Positions 32,990-46,000 of a DNA stretch of 64,000 nucleotides are shown in pieces. Each line of letters opens with the position of its first letter. Position 1 is the first letter of the stretch. This DNA comes from Centroberyx gerrardi (Eukaryota; Chordata; Actinopteri; Beryciformes; Berycidae). The notes under the pieces were generated by a model. That model saw nothing but the letters and a program-made list of their open reading frames with translations. It was not told where the DNA came from and ran no database searches. Location: assembly GCF_048128805.1 (NCBI RefSeq), contig NC_136019.1, positions 17,989,881 through 18,053,880 of the forward strand. The letters are read 5' to 3'. Position numbers and translations under genes: made by a program.

Positions 32990-35900
32990 AGGGAACTCTC
33001 TCTTTATCCTGCGTTGAGTGACGTGGAGGCACGAGATACCCATCTAATGACCTGCAGCAGCCGCACTGCTAATAACAAATGAATACCTGTATGTATTTGC
33101 CGTGAGTGTAGGGTTACCTGCTGGGCCCCGTCCCAGCTTTGTGCGACTCGGCCTTGGCTGATGAATAAAACAAGTGAGAGGGTCAAACGTCCCCCTGGCT
33201 CACTTTTGTTTTGCTCAATCAGTCGGCCCTCCTCCCTCATTACCTGCCGTCTGCTGATCTGTGCCGGTGGCGGTCTGACTGCTGCAGCTTCCAGGTGATT
33301 TTCCTCCCACCGACCGCGCAGCAGCGGAGGATTAGGAGGCGTCTTTGAGCGCTGGGGCCGGTGATTATTTGCTCTGCAGCTCTTATCCGCCCGTGTTCTG
33401 GTGTCGGAGCGGCAGGATTTGACTCGTAAGTCGTGTCTGGCTGCCTGTCTGGACATTTTTGAAAGCCTTTACAGCTGCGGTTCAGCAGCACCGTCATGTC
33501 CTGGTGGGAGGAGGGAGAGAAGTTACTCAGCATCACTCAGCAGGCTTCAGCTTATTTCAGTGTGGCTGGTGTGGCTGAGATGTTTCTGATTACCTCTACC
33601 TGTTTTGAATATTGGACAAGCGTGCTTTGTGCGCACTCAGATCAGTCAGCGATTCAGAGAAATTCAAAGTCAAATGAGGCAGCTGCCAACATCCGCCATC
33701 ATACATCACCCCGCTGCTAAAACAAATCTGTTGCCAAAGCACAAATCAATGAAGCAATTAGTCTAAAGTCCAATTTGTCAAACGGTGGCTTATTAGCTTG
33801 TCAGAAACCTCAAAGTACCCCGTGGCCTCTGTGATCTAATGTACCCAACGAGTGAAGTGCTGCTTGACTTGAAAGGTATGCTGCTTTAAAAAGAGAGGAT
33901 TTTGAGGATTCAAAGCACCTCCGGAACAGAGGTAAAATAAAGAAAACACCCCCTTCCCCATCTCTATTCCTCCTATTCTCTCTTGCTGTTGCTGCAGTGC
34001 AATTACTTCAGGTCTCTGGAGCACCCACCCTTGACATTTAGCATCACGTCCAACACCTCCAGCAGCCTCGTCCACCTCAAGCTGCACCGGTGTCGCACTT
34101 GTCAGGAAAGCCGGGGCATAATTGGATCCTTTTGTGAAGGGTTGCTGCTTTATGCCAATAGGAGGAACAGCAACAAATCTGGTAGGAGGAGGAGGAGGAA
34201 GAGGAGGAGAGGAAGGAATAAACTAAGGCTGATCAGAGGGGGAGAGGCAGGGAGGGAGAGGCGAAAGAAATCAATCGGCAGGAGAGGAAAATAAAGCAAA
34301 AGGGAAAGTAATTACAGAGGGCAGACAAGAGCAGCGGCTCAGCCAGAGGCGAGCTCTGGGTGTTTGCTATCGCCGGGGTGAACGCTCCAATGCATTTTCT
34401 GCCTCTGTCCTCTCTCTCTCTCTTTCGCCTTCTCCATCTCGCTTTCCATTTGCTAACCCCTATCCATCCATTCCACCCTAGTTCCTGCGATTCCTTCACC
34501 TCATCCCCTGTGTCATCTCTCCCACTTTCCCCTCACCGATGAACTTCCATCTCAGGTCCCGTTCACGCCAAGCATCTTTGGAGTGGTTTATTTGAACTCT
34601 GGAGCGTTTTCCTACTTTAGTTCGGAATGTCTGGTGGCACCAAATAACCGCAAAGAGACGCCTGAACGTGCAAGTCCTCTTCAAGAGAACTGTGGAGCGG
34701 TTCATTAGGAGTGAGAACGTAATCCAAACCAGCTACAGGAAACGACTCCAAAACACAAGGCTTTCTGGAGACGGATGTTGACATCTGATAGCCAGCTGTT
34801 ACTCATGCTTGGAAGGCCTAGCATAACAAAATGAACCAATTGATTCAGCTCTTTATTCTTGCGTTCCTAACTTGGTATAAACACCAGAGAAGGTCAGTTA
34901 CAGCAAAGAGCGCAGACAAGTCCATCATGCTTAGATAAAGTCGCAGGGACTGGAATCAGATTTGTTTTGCCTTTCCCCCTGGAATGACTTGGCGGGATGA
35001 CAGCTCACCAAAACTCAGTCCAATAAACAGCTACATGTGACTTTTGTTTACAAGCCCTGGTTTGCATGTGTGAGCCTAAATGAACCAAATGCAAAAATGC
35101 AACAAAGTGAACTGTTCTGTTATGCTTCGGACCAAAGAAAACGGACCGTAGGCGCGATCGATCGCAAACCCTCAGTCTTCTACTACTCTTCTCTTTTCCC
35201 CTGCTTGCCATCGCTCCCCCTCCGAATGTTTGTCTCTCCCTTCTTGGATCACTCTGCCACCCCCCCCACCCCCCTCCTCGCCCCCCAACCCCGTCCCGTG
35301 AAAAGGGCCAGAGACCCTGTACAATCTCAGTCTGTCATTGCTGCATGCGCTCTCCTCACCTTTAAAGGCATGGCTGGAACGCATTGGGGGGGGGAGAGCG
35401 AGAGGCAGCGGGAGAAATAGACGGGGGGAGAGAGAGAGAAGGTGGAAGCTGGAAAGGGAAAGAGTTGGAGCTATAAATCAAGCGGTGACTGGAATTAAAT
35501 CAGTCAGGGGGGAAAACACGGCGGTCAATGAGAGAAGATCGAAAACGCTGGGCTTGGCTGCTGGATCCTAGTTGGTGATCAGTGAAGGCAGTGATGCTGA
35601 TGGCGAGGTCGGGGTTTGTCTCTGCAACAGGTGTTAGGCGTGCCTGCATTTCAGAAAGGGAACTAAGATAAAAAAAAAAAGACTGACTATAAAGCCTGTG
35701 GTATCCTGCACCTGCAGAAAGAAAATGTGCATTCATTTACCCTTGTTTTCACATTCGGCCTATGACAATCCGTACACTGCTCGGTGTTTATCTCAACGTG
35801 TATGATGGAGACGGAGATGGAGATGCATTTTACAGCCAGTCCTCGTCTTTCACCCTACTTCAACAATAATACAGGAAATTCTGGGGTTTTGTGGTCGGCT

Positions 35901-38900
35901 TAGGGATGCATGCCTTTTTAGGGAGGAATACATAAACAGGAACTAGCCGCAGCTAACGTGGTTTAGCCTGCGGGGTAATTAACAGGCCGGCTGGGCCAAA
36001 ATGAAACTCTCGGCATTCAAATAGATCACGAAACTACTTTGAAACTACTGTGACTGCTGTATGAAACCACAGTCTAGTCCACTTTTGACAGGCGCGAGGA
36101 ATCGGTGCAAATAAACACGGTGCAAAGAGCAAATTAGCCTCCAGATGCCTGTGGTTTGCTGCAGACATTTCTTAGAAAAATGCAATTTCTAGAAAACGGG
36201 AGATTTCACTCGTTCGCGGTGTCAAAGCTTTATCGGAAGCTGCGTTGGGTGGATGTTTTCCCGGCAGCGACGCAGCCTTATCTCCCTCTGTCTCTCCATG
36301 GTGGGTGGACTGCTGGTGTCCTCTTGTGCCCGCAGGCAATGGAAACTGCCTACATTTGCATTGGGAATTGTTGGCTGAGACCCAGAATAAGAGGGTTCCT
36401 TTTTTGAAAATGTAATCATGTGGATTACTCCAACTGGTTACTTTTGAGAACCAGCTGTAATTTGTAATAGTATCACACTCATCATCTAGCAACAAGCCTG
36501 AATGCCAAGTTCCAAGTGGAAGTTGAATAATCACAGAAATTTTCACAATTCTCTGCAATCTGATTACTGTGTTTTCTCCAGTAACAGTAACATACTACAC
36601 CAACAGTTTCTTTGTAATCAGATTACTGTAATCCCATTACATTTGGTAACCGATGATGAGGTGGTACATCCCGCGGCTTCGGATAACAACAGGAAGTGAG
36701 ACTACTGACTTCAGCACTACAGAACAACAGAAAACAAAGCCTGGCCAAGGCACGCTGAGACCTGAATAGGTTGTTGGCAGGTATAGACTGGGTTTTCACG
36801 GTCAGAGACGGGCCCTAATGTATTATTGCCAAAGATGATATGTCACTTTTGCTCTTTTGCACAATACGCATTGCCACGTGTTTCTCATCTTTCACTCATC
36901 GCCCAGCGAAGACCTGAGAAGGAAGTGTATGTGTGTGAGGGAGAAAACGTGTCAAATGTAGAGTAAGAGAGAAAACTGCCATTAAAATACATAGAATTGA
37001 ATTGAATTGAAAAGTGAGAATAAACTAGAGTCCTTTAATATACTTGGAAAAACTCAAAACCCAGTCCATGTGAGGCTGTTTGTGACAATGCAAAAAAAGC
37101 ACACACACACACACCACACACTCATCCACACACCGCACACACATACCACACACACACGCCCTTCCGTTATTTGTTATGTCGCTGACTTTCACATCTGGTA
37201 AAGGACAGAAGTTTGAGCAGGAAGCCTCTGAACAAAGCAACGAAAACAGTCAGGCTTTTACGCAACAGATCCTGACACAATGATATATTGTTGTGTGTGG
37301 GGCGGGAGGCAGATATCATAACATGGGCTCCATAACAATATCTTTCCCATACTTTACATATACATCTATTAGGGCTGTAATTTGTGTAACATGTTCAACG
37401 CGTTAAGCCTTTCCACTCAGAATCGTAATGTTACTGTATATGTGTAAAGAAGCTCAAATTTCGGAGCCAGATGTGGCACAGGAATATGAATACAAAAAAA
37501 TATTGTTATGAAGACATTACACTCTGGCAGCTGCTGTGTCCTAGCAAGAGATTGTGAAATCTACATACGTTTTTTTCCCCTGACTTCCCTGTTATTTCAA
37601 GTATGCAGCAAAGTACTGTATGTGCTGGCTGCCTCCCTCACACATTCGTCGGAGTGCTTGTGGGACCAGATCCCGGTCAATGTTTTTTTGTTTTTTTTTC
37701 TTCTTCTTCGGTCTGTTTTCCATCATGACTTTACCTCCCTGTTTCATCTCTCCATCCCTCTTCACTCAACGATCTCTTTCCGTCTTTTCGAGAGGGCTGA
37801 AGTGAGGGAGACAGAGTGAGCGCTCTCTCCTCTCTCTTCCTGCCTGTCTCTCTCTTTCTCTTTATCTCTCTCCCGCCTCTCTCTCCCTGTATCCCTCTCT
37901 CCCATCCCTCTCTCTTTCCTCTTACCCTTCCCCCCGTAGAAACTATAGCTGCTAATCTCAGTTTGCAGCCGGTGCCCCCCGACTAGATGCACGTCCAGGG
38001 AAAAGGAAATGTGTCCCTTCCTGCTCTCAGTACCCTGTGGTCTGTAAATAGAGCCTGCCAGTAGCCGCTCTGTAGGCCTCTCTGGAGGACTATATCTGTC
38101 CCATCATGCAACACCCCTGCTACAACTTCCTGAAACAAACTAAGGGGTGTTGGGCAAGAGATTAGGGTGGAGGGAGTCATTGATATGGTGTATACATTTC
38201 AGACAAGGGGTGTGTGTGTGTGTGTGTTCTTGTACTTCTGTCCTCTTGAGTAGCGTATGTCCTCACAAGGATAGAGAGATGAGGAAAATCCTGCAAAGTG
38301 AGGACATTTGGCTTGTACAAGGGGCTAGTTTAGGATTAAGAGTTGGGTTTCGGCGTTAAATTAGAGTTATGAGTATAATTACCATAAACAAACCAGACCA
38401 CTACCAGCCTCTATACTGCATTTTACATTGTGAGCCACCGGGTCAGATTTGGCGGGAAATCTGCTGGATTGCTTTACGGCACAAAACAAGAAGAGGGCGC
38501 TGTTCTTCCAGCGCAAACGGAGCTAAAGCTTTCAGAGTTTCTGGCAATGGCAGGTAGTGGAGTTAAAGGAAAAATCTTTATCTTCTTCAGTAAAGTGAAA
38601 GAGAAAAGAGGAGAGGAGAGAGAGGCAAAGGGGCTTATGGGAAATGTAGTCTTAAGTTTGAGAAACGCTAGCGCTAACATTTCCACTGGTGTGAGACAGA
38701 GGCATCAGACCAGTCATCTCAACCATGGTCTCATGTTTTTTATGGCAGTGCTATCACAACTTATTTGAAAATGATGTGTTGATATTTAAGAATGGTACCG
38801 GCTGCAGCTTTAAATACAGGCTACATCTGTGTGTGACAGAGAGGGAGCGGCTACGCTTGTGTTTTTCACTGCCTGCCGACCGCCCGAGTGCTAATCAGAG

Positions 38901-40965
38901 TGAATAAATGCATCCTTCCCTTTTGGCTCACGGCTATTATCCCCGCAAACATCCATCAAACTCTTTTTCCCAGAATGCCATTGGAAGAGAATATAGAACT
39001 TCGATCAATGGCAGTATAGACGCTGTGCATCAGCTTTGGGTAATTACTGCTAGCATGGAAACGAGCCCATTATGGGATTGTCAATATTAGGATGGATATC
39101 ATTACGTGTGTGTTTGTCAGTGTCTTATCATCTGCCAGTGCAAGTGTCGATTTTAAGACATTAAAAAGGTATTGGAACGCTGCAAAATGTTGGATTTGTA
39201 CAATGAGATAGCTAATTTGTGGGCTTAAGAAAGCATATTTATGTATTTATTATATGTTTTCCCTTTCATTTGATTCAGAAAGGGAAATAGCATGTTCATA
39301 CAGAAAGTAATTGTTATTGATCTAGTATTAAATTTGAAGTGAATTTGAATCTGTTGCTTTTCAACAATACCAGTCCTCCAGTCTGTCTGTCTGGGTGTTT
39401 TTGTGCTTATACCACACACACCACCACGTCTTCCCATATTGTGTGTGAAGAAGGAAGGGCGCACTGTTATTCAGCCAGTGTGACCTCTCCGCAACGGTGC
39501 TGATGAGGTCACGTCCGCAGTGTTGGGCAATCAGGAGCGCAGAAAACAATCGCTGTCGTTCACCTCTCTTAGTATGCATGGATCTGTCCTTGTCCCACAA
39601 CAGTTAATGAGAGCTCGTCGATTTATTGCAGACTCCTGCATATAATGTTGTTCTATAGTCATAAAAGCACCATTTTTGTCCCTCATTCCATGCTGCAACA
39701 TATACAGCATGTGGTGCATAAATGTCCCCGGGCCCCACCAAGCCTTGAGATCTATTTCATGCAGTTTCGGACAATTAAATTTTACAGCCTGATTAATGGA
39801 TGCCTTGGGCCTCTGGCTATTGTAACCTGGAGATATGAAAGGACAGCAGCGAGAAGGTGGCCGTCTGCGTCTGGGGAGAGGATGTGACATTTTCAATGCT
39901 CACTAAACCTCCGGCAGCACACTGCAGATTCTGCATAGCCGGGATTGACCGGGCGCCCATCAACCTCCCTTTATCCCTGCTGCGCCCCATCCCACCCCCT
40001 AATCTGCCTGATCGATGGCCCTAGACCGGCGTCACCAGGCAACCGATGACACCAAAGCCGCCGCAGTGTGCGCTATACCCAACAATCAATGCGCCAGTAC
40101 ACAGCTATGGAACTGGGAGAATACTTGGCTAAAAAAGAATAGGAAGAAAAGACAGAGGGACAGAGCTTGTTGTAGATGAAACGCTTGCTGAATTCTCCTG
40201 ACAGCGGCTGCGTGAAGGGAGAGACAATTGTTCTGTGGGTCGCGACAAAGAGCTCCTGTCAGTCGGATGATGAATGGTGTCTTCGACTGGATGGCAAGAT
40301 GGTATCGGCATCAAGGTGGGCACAGACCGTGCCGCAGTGCCAGACTAGACTCAGATAAAGACGGCAGAGCCTTTTGCATAGGTGGCAGCAAAGAACGCCA
40401 TCGCCTTTCTTTTTCCCGCACGGCAGCGGTTCAATCGCGTGGCCTCCGAGGCTCGAATGCGCGCTTTCAAAGTGCGGCTCGTCAATGGGGGTTTCGGCGA
40501 GGGGAAAGGGCAGGTCCTTGCGTCGGTGGAGAAAGTGAGCACAGGCTGTTCGGAACTCAACAACCAGCCAAAGAGTGAAAAATACAGAAGTGAAACAGAT
40601 GCCCTTGACAAACATAGCCGTTTCAGCTTAGATTGAATGACTCCCACCATAAGTAATGACTCTGATCGCGTGGCCACATTAGACTCCAAGGTCGCTTTTC
40701 CTTCCATTATGTTAGTGAGAGTTGTGTGCAGTAGATCCCTTCTGGGAAAACCTAGTGAGGAGTGACATTAGCGAGGTCGGCTTTTGTTAACCAGATCTCG
40801 CTGAACTTTGACAGTGTTGTTTCACAGATTACATACATATTGCTGTATTGCTCTAGCGACCCAAGCGTTCCCTCTCAGGATCCTTCATGTATAAAATCTA
40901 TAGCAGCGTCACATTATCCTGAATGTGGTCCAGTAGTTTCTCTGTTATGAGCCATCTGTTTCTTT
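32990..40965. other. Gene-poor stretch
   Basis: I find no convincing exon or RNA gene here. There are GC-richer patches around 33.1-33.5, 35.1-35.5 and 40.0-40.6 kb, a pyrimidine-rich run at 37.75-37.95 kb, a purine-rich run at 34.17-34.35 kb and short CA tracts at about 37.1 kb. One RFX X-box-like match, GTCACCAGGCAACC, occurs at 40031-40044. It may be rasgrp2 intron 1 of the 5' UTR, as argued at 31.25-31.76 kb. Confidence 0.4.
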
Positions 40966-41160
40966 TAGGGATGGGACGATATATCGAAATTCAATATATC
41001 GCGATACAGAAATGCGACGATACGTATCGTGGGGCAGAAAAAAGAATCGCGATATTAGCTTCATTTTATTCTGCTGTAGTAATCACATGAGACACTTGAC
41101 CATCACCATTTCTCAAGCTCTCCATCCAAATTCTATTATTTGTACTTTCTCCATGTTTTC
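40966..41160. repeat. Dispersed GGGATGGGA(C/T)GATATAT repeat, copy B
   Basis: Starts TAGGGATGGGACGATATATC, and is closely similar to copy A at 27311-27480, including GGGGCAGAAAAA and TCTGCTGTAGTAATCAC. Confidence 0.55.
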
Positions 41161-41499
41161 TCTGAGCAGTCTGACCCGATCAAGCCATTCATAAAGGCAC
41201 AGATTTTGCACTTCACTCTCATGCTTTCACACTCTCTCCCAGTCATCCAGACTTGTCTCTTTTCTCTTTTATGTTAACTGTGTGTTTTATGACTGATTGA
41301 CGCTTCGGGGGGTTAGAGTTCCCTCTATCGCTCCGTCTCTTCTTCTTCATTTTCCCTTGCTCCCTCCCTCTGCAGAAATGTGTATGTGTGTGGCTGAGAC
41401 ATCTCGCAAAGCCTGTAATTGAGTGTGTCCGCCCACCGCGCTGCAGCACAGACAGCACAGTGGAAGGCTTCATTGTATCAGAATGTGTACGTGCACGTA

Positions 41500-41507
41500 C
41501 GCACACG

Positions 41508-41544
<37 letters not shown>
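41500..41544. repeat. (CA)n microsatellite
   Basis: A nearly uninterrupted CA run, preceded by an imperfect ACGCAC segment. Confidence 0.95.
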
Positions 41545-41547
<3 letters not shown>

Positions 41548-41675
41548 GCTGCAGTGTCTCCATCTATTCCCATGCAATCACACTGCCAAACACAGCCCTT
41601 TTTTGGCGCAAGTGGGAAATCTCATCGCTGCGCCACAAGTCGCCAAGGCAAACACACATCCTTATTCACCTCTGA

Positions 41676-41679
<4 letters not shown>

Positions 41680-41732
<53 letters not shown>
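41680..41732. repeat. (CA)n microsatellite
   Basis: About 26 uninterrupted CA units. Confidence 0.95.
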
Positions 41733-41740
<8 letters not shown>

Positions 41741-43092
41741 GATACACACACATACCCATCACACCCTTCTCACACTCTGCCTGGAACAACCGCATTTAAA
41801 AGCCATTATCAGATGCAGTCGCAGGGTGCATTATTATGAATTTTGTGGCCTAACTGTGCAGACACTTTCAGTCAAGTGTAACCTCAGTCTTGTCTATTAA
41901 GCTCATCAGCAATGAACAGAGATTTCCAGCGGCCTATTTTATCTCCCATTCTGTCAGCAGATCAAATCATATATAACCTACAGTGAAGATAGAAGCGGTG
42001 CATTTCACCACTTCATGCACGATAAACACCATCAGGAGGAATGTAGCAATCTCAGGCTTGCTCTTATACCGTAATTCTCAAAGAGAAAGTGTGTGTGCCC
42101 GCACCTGTATGTGTGTGTATATATTATTTATATGACTGTGTGGGTACTGTATACACATTGTGTGCAGCGGTGTGTTCATGTTGTGAGTGAGTGACTGGGC
42201 ATTGGGCTGTGGTTGCCATGGTTCCCCGCTGTGCAGTACTTACTAAATCACCAAGAAAAACCACCAGTGGAATTAATTTGTTTTCTTCTATTAATGCCTC
42301 AGCAAAACAGCGCGGTATAACTCGCATCGTTCATGGCCAAATTATGCGTATATGCCTCATGTTTATATAGTCTTTGTGCTAATACGCTACAGACTGCATT
42401 GGTGTGTGTCAAGGAGAGATAATAAATTGAGGTTTCCTGCTGAAATTATCAGTTTTGTTCTGCTTGTGGGTTTATATCGATGCCGCTCACAAGCCACAGT
42501 GAGGTCAAACTCTACTGTCATGCAGGCTTACTTTTCAACATGCCACCGACAATATAACTCATCTATTTTTGCATCTGTGTGACATGTAACTATGCAGAAT
42601 TCTTCTTAGGGTGGAAAAGCCTCAGAAACAGCCTTTATACCATCATGGGACACTGAAACTCTCCATTGAAAGCTAGAATGAAATTCTTGAGGTGGGTCAG
42701 CAGCTCCTTAAGGCAGGGTGAGGCAGGTTTCACTGCAGGTTTCACAAACTGACACCCCTGAAACTGATGAGTAAAATCATATCCCCAGATATATCAGTCT
42801 AAACCAAGTGTAAACACTAGCTGATTATCTCCCTCAACGCAGTGAAGAGCAGCATGCAAAGTAGCTGGCCCTACAACTATTCCAAACATGCGGCAACGGA
42901 CGCTCTGAATTTCATTTGCCGCCCTCTGCTTCGTAATGACTCTCTTTCACATGCCTTTGATCCTTCCGTTTCATCTTTCTCTCCTTTGTGTTTAGCACAC
43001 ACGTGGTTCTGAGGTCGGAAGAGAGGCAGCGGACCCAAACCAGAGAGAGAGTGAGAAAAGACGGGAGAAAAGACAGAGAGAGGGAAGAAACA

Positions 43093-46000
43093 ATGGAGTC
43101 CACAGCAGCGGACCAATCGTCCACGGTGGACGAGCTGGTGGAAGCGTGCGTCCAAGCCTTCGGTTGGTCATTTCAGCCATTTTTTTTCTTCTTCTTTGAT
43201 TCATATATAGCAGGGGTCTCAAACTCAATTTACCTGGGGGCCGCTGGAGGCAGAGTCTGGGTGAGGCTGGGCCGCATCAGGTATTCCACAAGAAAAGCTT
43301 TGTTAAAAAAATTCCAATCTTCTCAAATGTCTTTATTTTTATTTTTTAACACAAAATAAGATTTAAACGTCTTTATTAACAGTTCTTTAACCTCAATGGG
43401 TTCTTCTGAATATGAATTGTCCTGAACATGAATGGAACATTGAAGAACATGAACTGTCACTGTTGTGTTTAGCCGACGCACGGAGAACGTCTCGATGCAC
43501 GGAGAACGTCATTTCTGCTTCTTTTTCCTGTGACAGCAGCACGGCGGTCGGCGGATAATAGCCCGGTAGCAGTCTCCTTTGTTTTTGCGCTCGATGTTCA
43601 TGTCTTTCATGATGACATGAACACCATGGCATTTGTAGATGGTAGAAAGTACCGGGATAGCGAGCGCAAAAAGGCGACTGCTCCCGGAGTGTTATCCGCC
43701 GTGCTGTTGTTACAGGAAAAAGAAGCGGAAATGACACCGTGCTGTTGTTGTTGTTGTAAACGTAGTCATAGAAACAAAAAAAACAAATGACATCATATAG
43801 AAATATATGTAGTGTTCATCGTGTGAGGCAATGCAAATAGCGCGATGCAAATAAAAAATAATGACCCACAAATAACGGTGCGACCCTATAATTAGTCCGG
43901 GTTACCGGGGACTGTTATCGCCGACGGACAGGTGTCGCTATGTGACTGCAGACTACATTAGGCTACATTGAGTTCCTTACTTTTCTTTTATCCCGCCGCG
44001 TACGCATCACTTTGATTTATTTTGTCAGAGAGAGACATATATACGTATAATGTCCCGCTGGGCAGCAACTTAAAAAACTTTTTTTTGGAAGTGTTGTGAA
44101 CGCAGCGCGCTGGGACGAATGTCCGCGTGTGCCCAATAGAAACGAGGCAGCCAGCCAGGCACGGAAGAAAACTCTCCATGGCAACGCTGCTGTAACTTTC
44201 ACTCATTGAGAAATGTTTCTCTGCTTGCATCAAGCCCGGTCGATGTCCCACCCCCGAGAGCCATATACCCCACCGTGATTGGTAGGTTCGTTCAGCTCCG
44301 CACACAATACTGTAAAGTGCCATCCATATAAAACTCGCGGGCCGCACTAACATTAAACTTTCATATTAAGGTGGGGGCCACAAAATATCGTCTCGCAGGC
44401 CGCGAGCTTGAGACCCATGATATATAGAGTTTCAGTCCAAACTGAGATTTTCATATGAAAGAAGTAATAGTCAAAACAAATGATGGTACGCTTGAATTGG
44501 AATTTCGAAAGATGTCTTCTAGAGAGGCAAACACAGTCGGAGCACATTGGCGATCCGGCAACAAGTGCAATTTCTCACACACTGACCACAAAAATAGACT
44601 CAGATACTATTTGATAGCTGACTGTGAGGACATGGTGTACCTCCCTGATGGTGGCTAACACCCTATTTTCCTATTACAGATGAGAAGGGCGCTCTGAAGG
44701 ACGCCACCCTCGTCCGAATGTTCCTCATGATGCACCCTTGGTACATCCCTTCCACCGACATGGCTAAGAAGCTCGTGCTCAAGTATCCTTCACTGTGTTT
44801 GACTATCAGTTATTAGCCTTTACCTTCCGCTTCCACAGAGATGCATTCTGTGTTTTTTACCACCTAGAAAGCTTCACAGACTGACGATAGAGACACAGAA
44901 TCAAAGAATGCGAGAATGCTCAATGTGGCTTTGGGACGGAAGTGAATCCGTGACTTTGACCCAGAAGGGTTTAGTCCCGTTGTCACTCTCTGACTGCCTT
45001 GTTAAATCTCTTCGTAATCCGAAAGTGGGGGGGAAAGTTTGCAATGTTACGGACGGGAAGGTTGCACCTTGACTTTTGGACCAGATCTCAAGAGGAGAGC
45101 TGCACCGCCGAGCTGCGAACAAGAATCTGTCACCTCGTCAAGTAAGAAACTGGTGTCCAAGATGTGTCGCTCGTTTATTCTTTCTATCACCCCTTCTGCT
45201 ACCCTTCCTCCTCTCTAAACGTTTGTCTTTACTGCTCTGTCATCTCTCTTTCTTCCTCTTTGTCTATTCTTACCCTTCCTGATCTCCTATATCTTGACAT
45301 TTGGGTTTCCCATCGGCCACGTTTGCATGCACACAATACATGAAATTGTAATGCGATTTAGACAATAATGCGAGTAAGGAAGTAACATATGTGGAGTACT
45401 CCAGTTTTACTTGCATTAATAGAGACCAGTCACAAGATGTATCCCCCTTCATCACATCTCTCTAAGCGTGATTTTACTGGCGTGAACAGCCCAGTCAGAG
45501 CATGTACGCACCTTATTCGCATTTCCTTAAGTGTGATCAAGTTGTTAATGTGTAGGTGGTGATGTAGCTCATGTTCTGTCACTTTTTTGTCGTTTCCATT
45601 TGAATACTTGCAATAAGCTTTACAAAATCAAATAAATGGCTAACTCACATTACCGTGCGTATGTAAACGCAGCATGCAAATGCCGTCTTTCTCTCTTCCC
45701 TTCCGCTTTCCTCCCTCTCCTTTTATCTTTTTGCGTTTCTCATTGTCTTTCTTCCTTCCTCCCCTCTCTATTTTTATCTCTTTTTTTGTGTGTTTTTCAT
45801 CGTCTTTCTCTGTTGTGTTTTTTTTCCCCTTCCTGTTTTGCTCTCTGTTCTAGGTACTGGATCTCGGAGTTCCCGGCGGAGTTCAATCTGAACCCGGAGC
45901 TGGCCGATCAGATCAAAGACCTCAAAGACCTCTTGACCACCGAGGGCAACGAGAGCCAGAGTCAGCTCATCGACATTGACAGTGTGTGAGTGAATGGTCT

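Noticed and set aside
33004-33456. 150-codon minus-strand open frame in a GC-rich patch
   Set aside because: No recognisable domain, no credible splice context, and composition like surrounding noncoding DNA.
34360-34542. Short open frame in pyrimidine-rich DNA
   Set aside because: Low-complexity Ser/Leu/Pro translation of a TC-rich tract.
41419-41839. Overlapping open frames over the CA microsatellites
   Set aside because: They encode only His-Thr repeats produced by the (CA)n tracts.
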